A stretch of DNA of 64,000 bases from Anaerolentibacter hominis (GTDB taxonomy: Bacteria; Bacillota; Clostridia; Lachnospirales; Lachnospiraceae). Below, piece after piece: positions 33,581 through 41,765 of this stretch (positions are counted from its first letter, which is position 1; the number at the start of each line of letters is the position of its first letter). Made by a program: the position numbers and the translations under genes. Below the pieces are notes generated by a model. It made no database searches. It saw only the letters and a program-made list of their open reading frames with translations, and was not told where the DNA came from. The stretch is taken from contig NZ_JAWDIX010000005.1 of NCBI RefSeq assembly GCF_032380675.1, positions 122,934-186,933 on the forward strand. Direction: 5' to 3'.

Positions 33581-34894
33581 ATGGGGCGGTATCGCGGGGA
33601 GACCTGCGTTTCGTTGGGTATGGATATGAGCGAATTGAGAACTCTTCTGGTGGGACTGGATCTGGATTATCACTGCTCCCAGCTTTGTTATTACAATCGA
33701 AAAACAAATGAGCCGGAATCAATCGGGCCGGATGATGAGCTGCTTATACCTACCGCAGTAGGAGTGAAGGAGCAGACAAAAGAGTGGCTTTACGGCCAGG
33801 CAGCGCTTACCTGCCAGGAGGAAGAAGAGGGGATCGCTGTCACCGATATGCTAAAAAAGGCGCTGTCGGAGGAAGATACCCTGATCTATGACGTGGCATT
33901 TAAGCCGGAAGAACTGATGGAGAAATACCTGCGCCGCCTGCTTCTGCTGTTAAAGCAGCGTTTTCCGGAAGAGTATATTGAGAAGCTTGTTGTCACGATT
34001 CCGGAATTAAAGCTTCCTCTTGTACGGTGTGTGACCAGAGCGCTGGCTAAGATGGGACTGCTCAAAGACAGGGTTACAATCAGCAGCCACGGGCAGAGCT
34101 TTCAGTATTATGCCCTTCATCAGAAACGAGAATTATGGTCCGGTAACGTGGCCATGTTTGAATATAAGGAAGAAGGACTGCTTTATTATCAGACCAGTAT
34201 AAACCGAAAGAGGAGGCCGATTCTGGCTGCTCTGGAGACAGCCGACTATTCCAGGCAGATTCCCTTCAGCCTGCGGCTTGAGAAAAATAAAATTTCTTAT
34301 GCGTTCCCCAATCTTGCGGAGCAGGCTATGTACCGGCAGATGATCAGCACGGTATACGCGGTGGGCAGCGGATTTGAGGGAGAGTGGGCAGCGGATTGTC
34401 TGACGAAGCTCTGCGTGGGCAGAAGAGTATTTCTGGGGCAGAATTTATTTGCGGCCGGGGCCTGTTACTATGCCCTGGATCTGGAAAATGGAACCGGTTC
34501 GGATGATATCCTGTATCTGACAGAGGATATGACCGTGAATGAAATCCTGTGTTCTGTATTCTATAAAGGGAAAAATGAAGAAGTCATTCTCTGCGACGCA
34601 GGCGTGAACTGGTTTGAGGTGGAGAAAGAGTACTGTGTGATTCTGGATGACGTGGAGTCTGTAGAATTTATCCTGAATAACATACTCACCGGAGAGCGCA
34701 GAACAGTCGCAATACCCCTTCCCGGACTGGAAAAAAGGCCCCGGAAAATGACAAGGGTACAGATCAAACTTACTTACTCGGAAAAAGATGAACTTGCGAT
34801 TCTGATTGAAGACCAGGGCTTCGGGGAATTTTACCCGGCAACCGAGCAGATGTGGACAGAGGTAATACGGATCAGAGGAAAGGAGGGAGCCTGA
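33581..34894 (+). CDS. DUF5716-like protein with degenerate Hsp70/actin-like fold
   Basis: A protein of up to 437 residues. I read it as a diverged Hsp70. LLVGLDLDYHCSQLCYY (about 22-38) matches the phosphate-1 strand of DnaK but lacks the GTT. LLIPTAVGV and WLYGQAAL match the next strands; EKLVVTIPEL matches the VTVPA strand. VYAVGSGFEGEWAADCL, with LGQNLFAAGACYYAL, keeps the adenosine motif. The phosphate-2 GGGT is replaced by YKEEG (about 195-199). TVAIPLPGLEKRPRKMTRVQ and DELAILIEDQGFGEF mirror the substrate-binding beta domain. It probably binds peptide or partner without normal ATPase cycling. Start uncertain: 33581, TTG 33614, 33620 and 33626 are possible. Its TGA overlaps the next ATG. 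Confidence 0.75.
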   Translation: MGRYRGETCVSLGMDMSELRTLLVGLDLDYHCSQLCYYNRKTNEPESIGPDDELLIPTAVGVKEQTKEWLYGQAALTCQEEEEGIAVTDMLKKALSEEDTLIYDVAFKPEELMEKYLRRLLLLLKQRFPEEYIEKLVVTIPELKLPLVRCVTRALAKMGLLKDRVTISSHGQSFQYYALHQKRELWSGNVAMFEYKEEGLLYYQTSINRKRRPILAALETADYSRQIPFSLRLEKNKISYAFPNLAEQAMYRQMISTVYAVGSGFEGEWAADCLTKLCVGRRVFLGQNLFAAGACYYALDLENGTGSDDILYLTEDMTVNEILCSVFYKGKNEEVILCDAGVNWFEVEKEYCVILDDVESVEFILNNILTGERRTVAIPLPGLEKRPRKMTRVQIKLTYSEKDELAILIEDQGFGEFYPATEQMWTEVIRIRGKEGA

Positions 34895-35610
34895 TGGGCA
34901 AAGTAATTCTGTGCAGCGGTCCAATCGCAAAGCAGCCATATTTTTTCAAGCCGATCAACCGGAATGTCTATACGCTGGAAGAGCTTTGCTACGGTATTTA
35001 TCAGAATATTTATGTGATGGAGGCAGACTCCTTCGACGAGACCTTGTTTTCCTGGCTGGAACGGGAATTGAAGGAAGATAAGCTGGCAGCCAGGCTGCGT
35101 CACCAGAAGGATCAGAAGGAAAAAGAAAACCTTCTGGAGGAACTGGTCGGTACAATTCTCGGCGCCTGTGATTATTACACGGAAAATGAAGTGAAGAATA
35201 CGGTCTATCTCATGCAGAAGATGGAAGACTATACCCCCATGGAAAAACGGAAAATGAAAGGGGATAACTATCTGTCGCATGGAAAATATACGCTGGCGGC
35301 CATGGAATATGAAAATATATTAAAAGGTGAGGAGGCTGCCTCCCTGCGTCTGAAAGAATATGGAAACCTGAAACACAATCTGGCGGTGGCTCATCTCTAT
35401 ACCGGCAGCTTTCATCAGGCTGCGAAAGAATTCCAGGAAGCCTATCAGAACAACGAAGATCCGGTCTCCCTGGGCGCTTATCAGGAAGCGGTAAAACTTG
35501 CGGATAACGTGCTCCCGGACTATATTAAAAACCAGGAGCCCTCCTATGAGAATATCGACGAGACAATCGCAAAGTGGAAAGAAGAATATAGGAAGGCAGC
35601 GGGAAGGTAG
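34894..35610 (+). CDS. TPR-type protein coupled to the Hsp70-like gene
   Basis: A soluble protein of 238 residues. The N-terminal part (VILCSGPIAKQPYFFKPI, YTLEELCYGIYQNIY) is a family-specific domain; charged helices follow (KEDKLAARLRHQKDQKEKEN). Residues about 125-200 form two to three TPR-like repeats (KGDNYLSHGKYTLAAMEYEN; NLAVAHLYTGSFHQAAKEF). ATG 34894 overlaps the stop of the previous gene by 1 nt, with GGAGGG upstream, so the two are made in a fixed ratio. A co-chaperone-like adaptor for the Hsp70-like protein is an attractive inference. Last gene of the operon. Confidence 0.8.
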   Translation: MGKVILCSGPIAKQPYFFKPINRNVYTLEELCYGIYQNIYVMEADSFDETLFSWLERELKEDKLAARLRHQKDQKEKENLLEELVGTILGACDYYTENEVKNTVYLMQKMEDYTPMEKRKMKGDNYLSHGKYTLAAMEYENILKGEEAASLRLKEYGNLKHNLAVAHLYTGSFHQAAKEFQEAYQNNEDPVSLGAYQEAVKLADNVLPDYIKNQEPSYENIDETIAKWKEEYRKAAGR

Positions 35611-35614
35611 AGAG

Positions 35615-35740
35615 ATAAGGAAGAATGAATAATGAAGAGTGAAGAACGGAAGGGCAGCGATTAGGGAAGAATGAAGAACGGAAGGGCAAGGAAAAGTGAA
35701 TAGTGAATAGTGAAGAACGGAAAGGAAGAATTTAAATTGT
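35615..35740. repeat. Purine-rich repeat arm, left of four-helix-bundle pseudogene
   Basis: A run of GAAGAATGAA, GAAGAGTGAA and GAAGAACGGAAG words. The reverse complement of the arm at 36164-36200 shares GAATAATGAAGAG.GAAGAA with this stretch, so the two arms are inverted with respect to each other. Confidence 0.65.
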
Positions 35741-35754
35741 AATGTTCTCTATAA

Positions 35755-36151
35755 ATGGAGGTGATTGAGAGGGCTGGAAGAGATTACCTTAGTGAAAAAT
35801 CACTTGCTTTTGCGGAGCAGGTGATTGATTTATACAGGTTTTTGATTGATAAGAAGGAATTTGTTTTATCGAAACAGTTTCTTAGAAGTGGTACGAGTAT
35901 TGGTGCTAATATTTATGAAGCCAAGTACGCCATAAGCAGAGCAGATTTTATTAGTAAGATGCATATTGCTTTAAAGGAAGCATCTGAGACAGAATACTGG
36001 CTTATTTTATTAGAAAAAGCAGAAATATCTGAAAGAATACGATCAGTATCATCAACTCAAGAATTCATGTCTGGAACTTAAAAGGCTGTTAATTGCATCT
36101 ATCAAAACAGCAAAATCCAATAAAGAAGAAAAGAGTAACATTAATATATAA
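35755..36151 (+). pseudogene. Four-helix-bundle protein (23S rRNA intervening-sequence type), frameshifted
   Basis: The first ~90 residues match the S23/IVP-like four-helix-bundle family: LSEKSLAFAEQVIDLYRF, KQFLRSGTSIGANIYEA, and IALKEASETEYWLILLEKA are hallmark segments. After EKAEIS the frame changes at an A-rich run near 36030. The original frame ends in ...MSGT, whereas the shifted frame reads KEYDQYHQLKNSCLELKRL and then LLIASIKTAKSN, which is the family's C-terminal helix. So a one-base gain or two-base loss broke the gene, unless it is a sequencing error. The start is also unclear: GGAGGTGA overlaps the first ATG. Such proteins are found in 23S intervening sequences and as stand-alone cassettes; here purine-rich inverted arms flank it. 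Confidence 0.75.
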
Positions 36152-36163
36152 GTAATAGCCCTG

Positions 36164-36200
36164 ATTCGTTCTTCATTCTTCGCTCTTCATTATTCCTTTG
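36164..36200. repeat. Purine-rich repeat arm, right side, inverted
   Basis: CGTTCTTCATTCTTCGC and CTCTTCATTATTCC, the complement of the words in the left arm at 35615-35740. Confidence 0.65.
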
Positions 36201-36258
36201 TCTTATTTCTTGCAATTCCCAGCACTTTATAATAAAATCAAAACGGTGCCCTTTTTTC

Positions 36259-36418
36259 ATGATATAGGCAGCTGTGCTTCCTATATCATTGAAACGCTCC
36301 GCGGGATGCGCACTCGCGTGATATGAGAATGTCAGCTAAGCTGACCACGCTCGGCGCGCAAAGTGTGCAAACTTCTCATGAGTGAAATGCGGAGTTGTTG
36401 AGGGTTTGCCCACTTTGT
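36259..36418. repeat. Family C structured element upstream of prfC
   Basis: ATGATATAGG/CCTATATCAT forms a hairpin at 36259-36289. Then an outer stem ATGAGAA (36323-36329) pairs with TTCTCAT (36373-36379) and encloses GTCAGC-TAA-GCTGAC (36331-36345) and GCGCGC-AAA-GTGTGC (36354-36368), a cruciform-like plan. TTGCCCACTTTGTTG at the right end matches the copy upstream of pheS (55460-55553). Confidence 0.65.
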
Positions 36419-36456
36419 TGCTAAAAAAGGGAAATACTTGAATATAGAAGAAAAAC

Positions 36457-36509
36457 ACTCGCGAAGCGACTTTCACTCTGCGCAGCAGATTTTCACTCGT
36501 CGCAGACGA
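36457..36509 (+). repeat. Three consecutive mini-hairpins just before prfC
   Basis: CAC-TCGC-GAA-GCGA-CTTT, CAC-TCTGC-GCA-GCAGA-TTTT and CAC-TCGTC-GCA-GACGA-TTTTT follow each other at 18 and 20 nt spacing. Stem sequences differ but pairing and the GNA loop are kept, and each is followed by T residues. The last ends about 15 nt before the ribosome binding site. Confidence 0.75.
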
Positions 36510-36538
36510 TTTTTGACTCATATCTAGGAGGACTTATT

Positions 36539-38125
36539 TTGGGGAATTTAAAGGAAGAAATAAAGAGAAGACGGACATTTGCAATTATCTCTCATCCGGA
36601 TGCAGGTAAGACGACTCTGACCGAGAAGTTTTTGCTTTACGGCGGCGCTATTAATCTGGCCGGTTCGGTGAAAGGCAGGAAGGCCGCCAGACATGCGGTT
36701 TCGGACTGGATGGAGATAGAGAAGGAGAGGGGGATTTCGGTTACTTCTTCTGTTTTGCAGTTTAACTATAAAGATTATTGTATTAATATCCTGGATACGC
36801 CGGGGCATCAGGATTTCTCCGAGGATACGTACCGTACCCTGATGGCGGCAGACTCCGCTGTGATGGTGATCGACGGATCGAAGGGCGTTGAGGCGCAGAC
36901 GATTAAGCTGTTTAAAGTCTGTGTGATGCGGCACATTCCGATTTTTACGTTTATTAATAAGATGGATCGGGAAGCGAACGACCCATTTGAGCTGGTGGAT
37001 GAGATCGAAGAGATTTTAGGCATTAAGACATGCCCGATTAACTGGCCGATCGGTTCCGGCAAGAGCTTTAAGGGTGTTTATGACCGGCAGACAAAGAAGA
37101 TTACCCGTTTTCTGGCCGCCAATAACGGACAGAAGGAAATTGAGGCGATTGAGGCGGAGCTGGGTGATCCGGGACTTGATGAGCTGATTACGGGAGAGCT
37201 GCATGCGAAGCTGGCGGAGGAAATTGAATTGCTGGATGGAGCCAGTGAGGAGTTTGATCTGGAACAGGTGCAGCGGGGAAAGCTGTCTCCGGTATTTTTT
37301 GGATCGGCTCTGACCAATTTCGGCGTGGAGACATTTTTAAATCATTTTCTGGATATGACGACGACTCCTCTGCCCAGATTGTCAAAGGAAGGCCTGGTAG
37401 ATCCGTTCCAGGAGGATTTTACCGCGTTTGTATTTAAGATTCAGGCGAATATGAATAAAGCCCACCGGGACAGGATTACGTTTATGAGAATTTGTTCCGG
37501 CAAGTTTGAGGCGGGCATGGAAGTGCAGCATGTGCAGGGAGGCAAAAAGATCCGTCTGTCCCAGCCCCAGCAGATGATGGCCCAGGAGCGCAAGCACGTG
37601 GAAGAGGCTTATGCGGGGGATATTATCGGAGTGTTTGATCCAGGTATTTTCTCTATCGGGGATACGATCTGTACCGGAAAGACCATAGAGTTTGAAGGGA
37701 TTCCTACGTTCGCGCCGGAGCATTTTGCAAGGGTGCGTCAGATGGATACCATGAAGCGGAAGCAGTTTATCAAGGGAATTAACCAGATTGCCCAGGAAGG
37801 TGCGATTCAGATTTTCCAGGAGTTTAATACTGGGATGGAAGAGATCATCGTGGGAGTTGTGGGTGTCCTGCAATTTGATGTGCTCAAATACCGGCTGGAA
37901 TCCGAATATAATGTGGAGATCCGACTGGACCCGCTGCCCTATGAGCATATCCGCTGGATTGAGAATAAAGAAATTGACGTGGACAGTCTGAGTGTGACGA
38001 CGGATACGAAGAAGATAAGAGATCTGAAAGGAAATCCGCTGTTGATATTTGTGCATCCCTGGAGTATCAGGACGGTGCTGGAGCGGAACGAGGGGCTTGA
38101 GCTTTCCGAGTTCGGCCGCAATTAG
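36539..38125 (+). CDS. prfC: Peptide chain release factor 3
   Basis: A translational GTPase of 528 residues that recycles RF1/RF2 from the ribosome after termination. G1 is SHPDAGKTTLTEK, G2 region ERGISVTSS, G3 DTPGHQDFSED, G4 INKMDREA; the RF3-specific C-terminal domain runs from about 390. The start codon is TTG at 36539, supported by AGGAGG 7-8 nt upstream and by the family N terminus (LKEEIKRRRTFAIISHPDAG). The rare start and the three T-tailed mini-hairpins in front suggest modest, perhaps attenuated expression. Confidence 0.97.
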   Translation: MGNLKEEIKRRRTFAIISHPDAGKTTLTEKFLLYGGAINLAGSVKGRKAARHAVSDWMEIEKERGISVTSSVLQFNYKDYCINILDTPGHQDFSEDTYRTLMAADSAVMVIDGSKGVEAQTIKLFKVCVMRHIPIFTFINKMDREANDPFELVDEIEEILGIKTCPINWPIGSGKSFKGVYDRQTKKITRFLAANNGQKEIEAIEAELGDPGLDELITGELHAKLAEEIELLDGASEEFDLEQVQRGKLSPVFFGSALTNFGVETFLNHFLDMTTTPLPRLSKEGLVDPFQEDFTAFVFKIQANMNKAHRDRITFMRICSGKFEAGMEVQHVQGGKKIRLSQPQQMMAQERKHVEEAYAGDIIGVFDPGIFSIGDTICTGKTIEFEGIPTFAPEHFARVRQMDTMKRKQFIKGINQIAQEGAIQIFQEFNTGMEEIIVGVVGVLQFDVLKYRLESEYNVEIRLDPLPYEHIRWIENKEIDVDSLSVTTDTKKIRDLKGNPLLIFVHPWSIRTVLERNEGLELSEFGRN

Positions 38126-38288
38126 GCGGTTTTTCGGTACCGATGCTGCATCAGCGCACAAAAGAGTATAGCAGAAGTTAAGCGTTCACAAATTTTTCGC
38201 AAATATGCTTTATTATGTTGCTAGTATAGAATTGGTTCAGGTGCCGGTACGATGCGGAGCGGGTATCTGACAGCGAATAAAGAAATGA

Positions 38289-38356
38289 AGGATTTGTGCC
38301 GAAGCGTCACAAATTCCTTGCCAGAAAGACGGTGCGCAGAGCGTGCCGGTGTTTGT
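38289..38356. repeat. Inverted repeat plus family B palindrome before the ABC operon
   Basis: GGATTTGTG pairs with CACAAATTCC (38290-38317). Directly after it, ACGG.GCGC-AGA-GCGT.CCGGT (38330-38351) repeats the plan of the family B elements, ending GTTTGTAAG. Confidence 0.5.
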
Positions 38357-38390
38357 AAGCGGCGTAAACGCTTCGGAATGGAGGATAACA

Positions 38391-39395
38391 ATGATTCAAG
38401 TTGAGAATTTGGTGAAGCAGTACGGAGATCATTATGCAGTGGACCATCTGAGCTTTACCGTAGAGAAGGGACAGATTCTCGGCTTTCTGGGACCGAACGG
38501 AGCCGGTAAATCCACGACAATGAATATTATTACCGGCTATATATCGGCGACAGAAGGAACGGTTACGATAGATGGGCACAATATTCTGGACGAGCCGGAG
38601 GAAGCAAAGAAAAATATCGGGTATCTGCCGGAAATACCGCCTCTTTATGTGGATATGACGGTGAAGGAATACCTGTTGTTTGTGGCGGACTTAAAGCGCG
38701 TGCCGAAGGCCGAGAAAAACAGAAGCGTGGCGGAGGCGATGGAGCTGACCAAGATTACCAGCTACCAGAACCGTCTGATCAAGCATCTGTCCAAGGGGTA
38801 CCGGCAGCGTACGGGGATAGCCGGAGCCATGATAGGCAATCCGGAGATCATTATTTTGGATGAGCCCACGGTTGGCCTTGACCCAAATCAGATTATTGAA
38901 GTCAGGGATCTGATTAAAAACTTAAGTAAAAACCATACAGTTATATTGAGCTCTCATATTATGCAGGAAATAAGCGCGGTGTGCGACATGGTTATGATTA
39001 TTAATCAGGGCAAGTTAATCGCCAGGGATACACCGAAGAATCTGGCGAGACATTTGTCCGGGACGAACAGCCTGGATGTTTCCGTGAAAGCGGATGAGGA
39101 GACGGTAAGAAACATTCTGGCTTCCATCGCGGAGATTGTCAGCGTGGAGACGGAGCCCGATGAGGAAGAGGGCCTGCTGTATGTCCATATTTACGCCCAG
39201 GAAGATACGGATGTGAGGGAAAAGGTATTTTATGCCTTTGCCGGCGCGAATGTTCCGATTTACGGGATGAATCTTCGGGAAATGTCTCTGGAGGATGTCT
39301 TCATTAAGCTGACCACTTCCATGGATGGAGCAGAAGCAAAAAATCTGAAAGATCCGGAAGAGTCCGGAAATGAACCGGAAAAGGAGGAAGCATAA
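38391..39395 (+). CDS. ABC transporter ATP-binding protein, GldA-like
   Basis: An ATPase of 334 residues. Walker A FLGPNGAGKSTTMNI, Q-loop GYLPEIPPLYVDM, signature HLSKGYRQRTG, Walker B IIILDEPTVGLD and H-loop ILSSHIM are intact. A C-terminal extension of about 100 residues (SLDVSVKADEETVRNIL onward) is typical for CcmA/GldA-type ATPases. ATG 38391 follows GGAGGATAAC. First gene of a four-gene operon with an ABC-2 permease, a GldG-like protein and a DUF4340 protein. In Bacteroidetes the homologous set is linked with gliding; in Firmicutes its substrate is unknown and gliding is not implied. Confidence 0.92.
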   Translation: MIQVENLVKQYGDHYAVDHLSFTVEKGQILGFLGPNGAGKSTTMNIITGYISATEGTVTIDGHNILDEPEEAKKNIGYLPEIPPLYVDMTVKEYLLFVADLKRVPKAEKNRSVAEAMELTKITSYQNRLIKHLSKGYRQRTGIAGAMIGNPEIIILDEPTVGLDPNQIIEVRDLIKNLSKNHTVILSSHIMQEISAVCDMVMIINQGKLIARDTPKNLARHLSGTNSLDVSVKADEETVRNILASIAEIVSVETEPDEEEGLLYVHIYAQEDTDVREKVFYAFAGANVPIYGMNLREMSLEDVFIKLTTSMDGAEAKNLKDPEESGNEPEKEEA

Positions 39396-40259
39396 ATGTG
39401 GGCGGTCTATAAAAAGGAACTTCGGTCTTATTTTACTTCTATGATCGGCGTAGTATTTATTGCACTCTTTCTGATCGTTGTGGGTATTTACTTTGTGTCC
39501 TACAACCTGAGGGCCGGCTATGCCAATTTCGACTATGTTCTGCAGTCGGTGGCATTTCTGTTTATTATATTAATTCCTACTGTTACGATGCGTATGATTG
39601 CGGAAGAAACCAGATCCAAGACAGATCAGCTGTTATATACTTCTCCTATTACCATCGAGAAGATTATCACCGGTAAATTTTTCGCCGTTTATACTCTGTA
39701 CTTAATTGTTATCGGTGTGATTTGCCTGTATCCGATTATACTGAGCCAGTTCGGCAATGTGGACTTCCCGCTGGCCTATGCGAATATTTTTGGTTTTGCT
39801 TTGCTTGGCGGCGCCTATCTGGCAATCGGAATGTTTATTTCGTCCACAACGGAAAGCCAGGTGATTGCGGCGGTTGTTTCGTTCCTGGTTTTTCTTGTAA
39901 CTTATCTGATCCAGTTTATTATCGGCATGATCCCGGCAGGCAATTTTGCCGGATGGCTGATTATGAGCGGTCTTCTGATCCTGATAGCGATTATCAGTTA
40001 TCTGCTGATGAAGAACATCAATGTGTCTATTATTATCGCCGGTGTGGGCGAGGTGATTCTGACCGCTTTGTATTTATTTAAACCAAGCTTTTATGACGGC
40101 CTGGTTGTAAAGCTCTTAAACTGGTTTTCTCTGCTGGAGCGCTACAGTGAGTTTGGTCTTGGAATTTTGAATCTGGCATCTGTCGTTTACTATATTAGTC
40201 TTATGTTCGTCTTCTGGTTCCTGACGGTTCAGACCATCAAGAAGAGAAGATGGAATTAG
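39396..40259 (+). CDS. ABC-2 type permease, GldF-like
   Basis: A membrane protein of 287 residues with six to seven helices. It starts MWAVYKKELRSYFTSMIG, the usual cytoplasmic entry of this family, and contains EETRSKTDQLLYTSPITIEK, a hallmark loop of GldF-type permeases (helix 2-3). The ATG directly follows the ATPase stop codon with GGAGGAAG upstream. It forms the membrane channel with the neighbouring ATPase. Helices are rich in Ile/Leu/Val, and the C terminus (TIKKRRWN) is cytoplasmic. Confidence 0.92.
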   Translation: MWAVYKKELRSYFTSMIGVVFIALFLIVVGIYFVSYNLRAGYANFDYVLQSVAFLFIILIPTVTMRMIAEETRSKTDQLLYTSPITIEKIITGKFFAVYTLYLIVIGVICLYPIILSQFGNVDFPLAYANIFGFALLGGAYLAIGMFISSTTESQVIAAVVSFLVFLVTYLIQFIIGMIPAGNFAGWLIMSGLLILIAIISYLLMKNINVSIIIAGVGEVILTALYLFKPSFYDGLVVKLLNWFSLLERYSEFGLGILNLASVVYYISLMFVFWFLTVQTIKKRRWN

Positions 40260-40274
40260 GAGGGAGGAGAGAGT

Positions 40275-41765
40275 ATGGCGTTATCTGAGAAAAAAGGCTC
40301 CGGGAACCAGAAGGACCGGGAGCAGATTGAAGCACCAAATACCAAAGCAACTTCTTCCGGACAGTATAATGTAAAGAGCCGGAATTTCCGTTCCGGTGCC
40401 TACAGTACCATTATGATGGCTGCGGTGATCGTTATTGTACTCATTGTAAATCTGGCGGTGGGCAAACTGGATTTGAAGCTGGATGTCAGTGCCAATTCCA
40501 TCTTTACTCTGACCGATGCCACAAAAGAGGTGGCGAAGGGAATTACAGACGATATCACGATCTATTATATCGCCCAGGAGGGAATGGAAGCGGATACAAT
40601 TAAGAAGATCGTGGACAAGTACAATTCCCTGTCCAGTAAAATCAAAGTAGTACAGAAAGACCCGGTTCTGTATCCTAATTTCGCGTCAGATTACACCGAC
40701 GCAGAAGTAAAATCCGACAGTGTTATCGTGGTTAATGAAAACACGGGAGCATATAAATATGTGGACTATGATGATATGCTGACCTACAAAAATACCACCG
40801 TGGATGTTGAAGTAAACGGTGTGGATGTAGAAGGACAGATCACGGCGGCGCTGCAGAGGGTTACGGCGACCAATGTTCCTAAAATGTACTATGTGGGAGG
40901 CCATGGAGAGACAGCTCTGGGCGAGTCCATCAAGGCAACATTATCCAAACAGAATATTGAACTGGCAAACCTGAATATGTTTGTGGATTCCACGATACCG
41001 GAGGACTGCGACATTCTGCTCTTTAATGGTATCTCCTATGATATATCCAAGGATGAGGCGGACCGGATCAAAGAGTATATGGAAAATGGCGGAAATGTGA
41101 TTTTCCTGCTTCAGTATACAACAGAGGAAACGCCGAATCTGGACAGCCTGTTAGAATATTATGGCATGCGAATTGAACCGGGCGTCATTATTGAGGACCC
41201 GGAATACTATCAGGGCTCCTATCCGACTTATCTGCTACCGAAGGTAGGGTTCCATGAGTCGATTGCCAAGGTGTTTTCCGACGGACAGACGATGATCGTT
41301 CCGTTCTCGGAAGGACTGCAGGAGCTTGATACGGTGCGCTCTTCTGTATCCTTAAAGACATTGCTTTACACGTCGGACAAAGCATATTTAAAGAAGAATA
41401 CAAAATCTGAGACGACTGCCAAAGAAGAGGGCGATGTGGACGGCCCGTTCAAGCTGTCCTTTATCGCGGAAGAAACCGTGGATGGGAAGACAGGGAAAAT
41501 GTGGGTGATGTCCACCAGCTATTTCCTCTCTGATACCATTCTGGCAGGCGGGCAGTATGGCAATGCAGAATTTACAACCAGTATCATTTCCTATATGACG
41601 GGAGGCAGCGCAGGTCTTTCTATCCCGGTCAGAACTCTGGAACAGCAGTATGTTGTCACAACCGGCAACCAGGTAACGGCCTGGGCAATTATTGTGGTAG
41701 GTGTGATTCCGCTGATCTTTATTGCTTCTGGTCTGGTGATCTGGATTAAAAGGAGGAGAAGATAA
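40275..41765 (+). CDS. GldG-like ABC auxiliary protein
   Basis: A protein of 496 residues with an N-terminal membrane helix (about 38-56, STIMMAAVIVIVLIVNLAV), a large outside domain and a C-terminal helix (about 468-489, IIVVGVIPLIFIASGLVIW) followed by KRRRR. The domain matches the ABC_transp_aux/GldG family: SIFTLTDATKEVAKGI, VPKMYYVGGHGETALG and DILLFNGISYDISKDEADRI are characteristic. It likely assists the ABC-2 permease from outside the membrane. Its stop overlaps the next start by 1 nt. Confidence 0.88.
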   Translation: MALSEKKGSGNQKDREQIEAPNTKATSSGQYNVKSRNFRSGAYSTIMMAAVIVIVLIVNLAVGKLDLKLDVSANSIFTLTDATKEVAKGITDDITIYYIAQEGMEADTIKKIVDKYNSLSSKIKVVQKDPVLYPNFASDYTDAEVKSDSVIVVNENTGAYKYVDYDDMLTYKNTTVDVEVNGVDVEGQITAALQRVTATNVPKMYYVGGHGETALGESIKATLSKQNIELANLNMFVDSTIPEDCDILLFNGISYDISKDEADRIKEYMENGGNVIFLLQYTTEETPNLDSLLEYYGMRIEPGVIIEDPEYYQGSYPTYLLPKVGFHESIAKVFSDGQTMIVPFSEGLQELDTVRSSVSLKTLLYTSDKAYLKKNTKSETTAKEEGDVDGPFKLSFIAEETVDGKTGKMWVMSTSYFLSDTILAGGQYGNAEFTTSIISYMTGGSAGLSIPVRTLEQQYVVTTGNQVTAWAIIVVGVIPLIFIASGLVIWIKRRRR

